Assembly: GCA_026225945.1 (NCBI GenBank)
Contig: JAMJFZ010003163.1
Coordinates: 20,768,501 to 20,832,500 of the forward strand
Length of the DNA stretch: 64,000 nt
Origin: Cricetomys ansorgei
Taxonomy: Eukaryota > Chordata > Mammalia > Rodentia > Nesomyidae
Direction of reading: 5' to 3'
Position 1 is the first letter of the stretch; each line of letters begins with the position of its first letter. This document shows positions 58,226-64,000 of the stretch, one piece after another. The position numbers and the translations under genes were made by a program. The notes beneath the pieces were generated by a model. That model did no database searches and was not told the DNA's origin. It saw nothing but the letters and a program-made list of their open reading frames with translations.

Positions 58226-58998
58226 GGCCACAGTGGTTACAGTGAGGGAAAAGGAAATGGTTCACTGCTTTGAGAAGAGGATCCTCTGGATTGAGCGATC
58301 ACTGTAGATCACAGCAGGTGTCAGCAGCGAGTATATCTGCTCGACACACAGAGATTTTTTTGGATGGGCTGCAGGAAGGAACCAAAGAACAAAGACAGGA
58401 GAGAAGCATCTGTTGCTTACCTCCCACTCGCATGGTGGAGGAACAGATGTAAACCAGGAGCCTTGCCACTAACCTCGGGCAAGATTTGAGGAGACCGAGG
58501 GAGCTGGCTTTCCACTACTGGGTCAACTATCTGAGAGACTCAAATTTAAGTAGGGAAGGTTAACTGGATCATGGCTTTTGAGAGCCTTGAGTCCATACCT
58601 TCCAGTCTGTGATAAGGTAGAACAGCCTTGTGGGATGTTTAGGGAAGAGCAGAACTACTGGCTCACAGTGGCTGGGAAGTAAAATGAGAGGCAAGGCCCC
58701 ACAGAGGGCGTGTTCCCACCACCTAGCTTCCTCTTAATACCACCCACACCCATCCCTTTCTGGCTCCTCCAACTTCTCATAAATATCCCCGGCTAGCACA
58801 GGAGCCTTTGGAAGCACTAACCTAGAAACACAGCGGTGCCCATTACCAGGACTTCTGCCTTGATATCACAAGCAGTTTCTTCAAGAGTATACCTTCAGGG
58901 AGTAAAGCACTTTGTCTTAGGATGAAGATGTCAATCGGATTTCTGTATGTAATCTTTAAATTTTACCTGAAGGATTAAAAAAAATGTAAAGAAGTAAA
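58226..58998. other. single-copy non-coding DNA
   Basis: Possible further diverged homology to sequence before arm A in the first 100 bases. The rest is unrecognised. Confidence 0.42.
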
Positions 58999-59065
<67 letters not shown>

Positions 59066-59136
59066 TATATACACATATACATACATACATATATGTGTAT
59101 GTACATACATATATACATACATATACATACACATAT
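58999..59136. repeat. (TA)n(CA)n(ATACAT)n compound microsatellite
   Basis: About 22 TA units pass into about 11 AC units and then into ATACAT/ATATAC units. Confidence 0.97.
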
Positions 59137-59741
59137 GAAATAAAACATTACAGATAAAGATGATTTCTTTTCTGGGTTCCTCTCCATCCCTTCTTTCAGG
59201 ATGACAGTTCTTATGACTTCCAGAACAGCTAGGTCATGTTTAGCACTTTTCCTACTGTGTGTGTTTGTTGTTGTTCATAGATAAGTATATATGCATATCA
59301 GGTATGTTATGTTTATATAGTAGTATACGTGCAATACATGTTTGCATTTCATGTAGTGTTAATGGATATGTATGTATATTTATGTATGTTTGCATACTTA
59401 AACTTGCATGTGTCTATTTATCAAAGTCTAATAGGGGAAAACGTAAATAAAAAGTACTATTTAAATAACTAACATCTTAAAGTCTATGAAATACTACACA
59501 GCAAGTTTTTAAGTCTAAATTGTAAATGTGAAATCATAAAAAGATACTGAGACTCTTAAATGATCCAGGCAGGTTGCTAAATATATATAATATGCATTGT
59601 CTGATGTCATTTGAATATCACATTCTTCACACGCACAAAATATGTCCACAAAAAAGCTATCCATAGTTTGAGAGTGAAGGTAAAAAAAAGAACTTCCATT
59701 TTTCTCCTCTTGTCTTCTAGGTCTTAAAAATTTAGCACATA
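59137..59741. other. single-copy non-coding DNA
   Basis: AT-rich with TATG-rich patches at 59280-59400; no element recognised. Confidence 0.45.
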
Positions 59742-59963
59742 GTACTGGAGAGATGACTCAGTGGTTAAGGGTACTGGCTATTTTTCCAGAGACCCGGAAT
59801 TCCCAGAACCCACTTTGTGGCTCATCACCATCTATAACTTCAGCTCCAGGGGATCTAGCACCGTCTTTTGACCTCTGCAAGAATCAGATACCAGGCATAC
59901 ATGTGGCACACAGATATACATGCAGGAAAAAAACCCATACACATAAAATAAAAGTTAAAAAGA
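59742..59963 (+). mobile_element. B3 SINE
   Basis: GTACTGGAGAGATGACTCAG, GGTTAAGGGTACTGGCTATT, CTTCAGCTCCAGGGGATCTA, TTTTGACCTCTGCAAGAATC and a CATACACATAAAATAAAAG tail mark a near complete B3. Confidence 0.9.
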
Positions 59964-60224
59964 TAATATTCACTCAAAATTAGCATGTGTTAGTTTTCCA
60001 AAATATACACTCAAAATTTTTGAATATTTAAAATGACCAATGAAAAGAATAGTCTTCGGACAGACCAAATACAGACCCAAAGCAGGAGAATTAGCCTTGT
60101 GGACAGATGCAGATGTGAGACCTGTACACAGCATAAAGTGAAGGCTAACTCCTTCCTCTTGCCTGTGAGGTTCTTCCCTGACTCACTAGGATCATTATCT
60201 AAAGCTATGCTGTGGATAAGTGTC
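59964..60224. other. single-copy non-coding DNA
   Basis: No element recognised. Confidence 0.4.
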
Positions 60225-60570
60225 CCTCATGGTTTCTATGAAAAGGCTTGCTTCCCATCCCGGGATGGTAGCTTGGGAAAGTGAAGCCAAGAGGTACACA
60301 GGTCACTAGAAGAATTTCCTCAAAAGAGATATCTCTCTCTCTCTCTCTCTCCCTCTCTCTCTCTCCCTCCCTCCCTCCCTCCCTCCTAGTTTCTGCTGTA
60401 ACATTTTGATCTCATATGCATTCTCATTATGGTACACCACCCTTACCAGACGCCACACTGATGGTACCCAGTTTGGACTTGGATATCCCAAACTATAATC
60501 TGACAGTGAGCAGGAATTCTTGCCTTGAGAAGTTTGTCATAGTGAGGAAAAGCTGACTAAAGCACCCCTC
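60225..60570 (+). mobile_element. possible MaLR-type LTR, interrupted by (CT)n
   Basis: The end GTCATAGTGAGGAAAAGCTG and the preceding ATATCCCAAACTATAATCTG and GCCTTGAGAAGTTTG resemble the right end of a MaLR LTR. The left part is poorly matched. Confidence 0.4.
60331..60387. repeat. (CT)n/(CCCT)n microsatellite
   Basis: About ten CT units pass into CCCT units over 57 bases. Confidence 0.97.
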
Positions 60571-60734
60571 TCTCTTGCCCTGCCCCAAACACTAACTTGT
60601 AGACCTACATACCTCCATGTTGTTTCACGTCTTTGTTCCCTCTGTCAAGCCTGTCCTCCTGCCTGGACATCTGCCTGACTGCCTAACCCCCTGGATTCCA
60701 AACGAGCCTGCTGTATACAGACACCTTCTGGAGG

Positions 60735-60757
60735 TGTATATAGGTGACCTATATACA
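60735..60757. repeat. 23-base near-perfect palindrome
   Basis: Arms of 11 bases (TGTATATAGGT and ACCTATATACA) flank a single G. Confidence 0.93.
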
Positions 60758-63454
60758 GTCTGCTTTCTCCATTAGCCATTAGTTAAGTTCCAGCAAATAC
60801 ACAGCAACATGGACAGCATTTTGGGAACCTTGCTTGACTCTACAAAGGAGAGAAAGATGGGTGCAGCTCTTGAATTGGGGGGATACAAGGCCCCCTGAAA
60901 AAACAGCCCCTGTTCCTCCTGATTAAAACTGCAAAGATGTGTTGTCAATTATTCGCCCTTCCTAACCCATTGACTCATTCTACAAATGTCACTTTACCTT
61001 CTGGAGGAAGGGTACCGTAGGAAGAGCAGTGAGCGAGTCTCCCGGGAGGAGATCACCTTCCTGCTGCACAGTAAGCTGCTGCGGAGTAATCATGCGATCT
61101 GCATAATTTCACCTTGTAAAACGAGCCACTCTCCAAAGAGTGCCTCCCTGTTGGTACAAACGTATGAGAGTACTCCACGGCATCTCTGCTATACATTAAC
61201 ATGCACAGGATCAATCCCACGAGCATGTTAAGCATGGCCCTGAAATCGCTAATGGAGCCCCATGCAGTTTGTCCATGTGACCTGCAAGTCAGAAATCATG
61301 CATAATGCAGAGTAGGCCAAATGCTGAAAGCAGCTTCCACAAACCAACTTGAGCTTGGCTTTGTGGACACGGGGAACTGATCTTCAAAGGAGACAGTCAG
61401 TGATTCTTGGCACCTCCCAGCAGCTTGAGAACAGGTCTCAGCGCTAGCTTTTGATTAGTCCCCTTGTTCAACTGATGCTTATGAAAGACAACTCAATAGG
61501 ACTGTTGAAATTATGAATAATTTGCACCCACTTTCATGTAATATAAATGTTTTCTTCCATTTGCATGAATCTCTGGTATTGAACTTTTGGCCCCTGTACC
61601 TTTTTAGTCCATGTACTATGAGTCTAAAGACCAATACCCTAGGAGATCAGAAAGCTAAGCAGTACCCACCGCCTTCAGGCCATGCTGGAGAGAACGTTTG
61701 AACAAAGTTGTGAGACGTGAAGTCTGTGTAAGAATCAAAGGGATTCGAATACTGATGTGGATCACCTTCCAGGTTCTGCAAAACCCTAAACACAAACTCA
61801 CACCTGACAAACTAGCGGGATAGGGATCATTTTCCTGGCAGACATGAGTGCATTCATGCACGCGTGTTTGGGCTGGGGTGGTCTGAGAGACTTCCTCACT
61901 GATACAAGAGTCAGCGCAGAGAGTCTAACATCCAATCCAGCTAAGCTGATCATAGCATAGCTAAACCTTGGACTTCATAGCCCATTCAGTTCAGGGAAAT
62001 GTTGCTAATTGACTTTGGACTTTTAGCGTGAGGCAGGGCTGGTGGGCAGGAAGGCAGAGCAGCAGAGCAGGTAGGACTTTGAAGTGGGAGAGTGGATGCA
62101 GGAAAGGCTAAGCGGTCGTCGAAACCACAAGCTTTCAAGTCAAGGGAACATCGGTGAAGTAAGAGACAAAGCTGAAACAGTGTTATTTGGAGTCGCAGAC
62201 AACTAACACAATGTACTAGTGCAAATTTCAAACACTGGTAGGAGGCGCAGACCTGGGAGGTCACTGTGGGTGAGTTTAGTCCACGCCTCCCATAGTGAGG
62301 AGGTCGTAGCTGTTTACTAAGTGACAAGTCAAGAAATGCATTTGTGGAAGCAGCCGCCAAAATAAACTAGAGCCAACGTTAAGTAAATTTGTCTCTGTAG
62401 TACAGGACTGGAATGGTATTCTCTTGTATGCTTTAATTGCTTGCAATGCTTAAACTATACTTTGATTAAACACTTCAAGTGAGTGCTTCTTGGGAGATGC
62501 AGTGTAACAGAGTCAGAAGCAGCTGGACTGTTTGCAAAAACCATGAGCCCGAGCACCCTGATTTTCTGGGTATAACCGAAAAACAGCAAAATTTTATACA
62601 ACACACTTTTCAAGTGAGTACCCAGGGCGGTAGTCGCTTGCATAATGATGTGTTGACAGCTGTATTCCACTTCTACACTGTTCGGAACAGTAGCCACCAG
62701 TCACGGGTGTCCTTGGGGTACCTGAAAAGTGGCCAGCGCCACTAGTGGGCATAATTTTACTCTAGTTTATTTTAATTGATGCAAATTTAAGTAGCAGCAT
62801 GTGGCTGGTGGGTAGGGGACCGTGTAGAGCAGCGAGAGAATTGGATGGGAAGTGTGAGCCTGTCTTTTCTTAATCTACATTACTTGAAACTCTGCAGCTG
62901 TGACTGCGACCCTTCTATAATTCAAGAATCCCAGGACTTCTTCATTTGAGAGAAATATGAAGAAGTAAAACCATGGAATAGTGCAATAGAGAGTAAAGGC
63001 TCTACAAAGTGGATCGATTGTTCTGATGGATGGCTGCCTTTGGGAAGCCTCCTATCTCCACTCTCCCCGTGACTCTCAGTGCAATCCCTCCATCTTGCTT
63101 TGCACCACAAGCACCCTAGATTGCAGCTCTCTGCTCCGCTGAGATAGTCACTAATCTCTCCTGCTCTCAGTCTTCCCTACTACACTTTGCCACCTTTTGC
63201 TGAAGCTCCACCGCTCTCATTGTATGTTGCAGTTGGGGAACATTTAAATGTACACATGTGTGGTGTTTGCTCTCTCATAAGTGACAGCATAATAGACATG
63301 TACATCCTATTTATCATATTCACTCCAACCCAAGAGAAGGGCACTTACCAAGAACTAGGAGGTTGTGGGGGGATCACATGACCTCTATCATCTAAGCCCC
63401 ACACCTGGCTCCATTCTATTCAGTCAGTCTCCCCACCTGGGTTCTGATCAGCCA

Positions 63455-63486
63455 CCACCACCACCCCCCCCACCACACCCCCCCGT
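63455..63486 (+). repeat. (CCA)n and C-rich tract
   Basis: CCA units followed by runs of seven or more C. Confidence 0.9.
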
Positions 63487-63867
63487 CATCAGGCAAAGGG
63501 ATGACTCTGCCACTGCTTAGCAACAGAGCCTCAAGTTACATCCTCTGGTCCCCCACCTACTAAGTGGAAATCAAAACTGCATGAACATCCTGGGGTTCTA
63601 GAAAGGATGAGACAATATATAACACAGGAAGGACTCAATGCAGATGTGCCAGATACGATGTGTCTGTGGTAATAACCCTTGCTGTTTCAAAGACAATGAG
63701 CTAAGAATGTACACGGCAACAAATTTCCAGTCATTTGATCGTTAAAAGTATCAACCCACCTTCTTTCTCCTATGGCCTGCCAATCACTTGAGACATATTG
63801 CAAAACTAGGGCCACAATGGCTTTTAGAGAAATGACAGATCATATCAAAAAGATCTTCTTAGATTTC

Positions 63868-63900
63868 ATTTTTTATTTATTTATTTGTTTATTTGTTTGT

Positions 63901-63947
<47 letters not shown>

Positions 63948-63952
63948 TTTTT
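63868..63952. repeat. (TTTA)n microsatellite
   Basis: About 20 TTTA units with a few TTTG changes near the start. It is the expanded A-tail complement of the B1 that follows. Confidence 0.96.
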
Positions 63953-64000
63953 CTGAGATGGCATTTCCCTGTATAACAGCCTTGGCTGTCCTGGAACTTG
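63953..64000 (-). mobile_element. B1 SINE, antisense, cut by the window end
   Basis: CTGAGATGGCATTTCCCTGT, AGCCTTGGCTGTCCTGGAAC is the right end of a B1 in reverse. The rest lies beyond the window. Confidence 0.85.

Larger units (their letters stand above)
60571..63867. other. single-copy non-coding block (3.3 kb)
   Basis: No interspersed repeat recognised. It contains a 23-base palindrome (60735-60757), an AP-1 word TGACTCA (60971-60977) before a short GC-richer open stretch, an octamer-like ATGCATAATGCA near 61298, and a C-rich tract at 63455-63486. Confidence 0.5.

Overview
The window is rodent (muroid) nuclear DNA. The evidence is the repeat content: B1, B3, B4, RSINE1 and ID-type SINEs, an Lx-like L1 fragment, the rodent hAT element URR1, and older mammalian MIR, L2, L1M and MaLR-like remnants. 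It could be an intron or a gene-poor intergenic stretch. I found no convincing protein-coding gene, rRNA, tRNA gene or CRISPR array. The open reading frames are short, without recognisable domains, and mostly lie in repeats. I cannot fix the species; the young B2 and ID copies that would point to mouse or rat are not seen here.

Layout. 1-12,350 is mostly single-copy non-coding DNA with a few SINE and MIR relics and a nearly pure A/T tract at about 9,175-9,563. 12,580-17,465 is a repeat-poor block with exact POU octamers and a homeobox/forkhead-type cluster, so it is a candidate cis-regulatory block. 17,466-19,930 is an antisense L1 interrupted by a B1, followed by an L1-like scrap and a minisatellite (20,255-20,712). 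22,600-24,190 carries L1M and MIR relics.

The largest feature is a structurally complete endogenous retroviral element on the minus strand, 25,171-32,364 (7,194 bp). Its two 539-bp LTRs look identical on reading. It has a 4-bp target duplication (AATA), a primer-binding site matching the 3' end of tRNA-Glu, a gammaretrovirus-like leader with a splice donor, and a polypurine tract. The 6.1-kb interior has no recognisable gag, pol or env frame and holds diverged internal duplications. It reads as a very young non-autonomous element.

32,585-32,810 is a URR1 hAT element. 35-49 kb is single-copy DNA with MaLR-like, B1, B3 and B4 copies, a 245-bp TG tract, two adjacent copies of one rodent LTR-like repeat, and an exceptional perfect 40-bp inverted repeat at 43,814-43,900. 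53.5-58.2 kb contains an inverted duplication whose two MIR-bearing arms are diverged except for a 157-bp core differing at one base, which suggests inter-arm gene conversion. 58-64 kb is mostly single copy, with a TA/CA microsatellite, a B3, a MaLR-like LTR, and a TTTA tract leading into a B1 cut by the window end.

No genes act together here. The biology is retroelement insertion history, two structural-mutation signatures and possible regulatory sequence. Repeat family names come from recognition of consensus text, not from a database search, and boundaries of old repeats are approximate.
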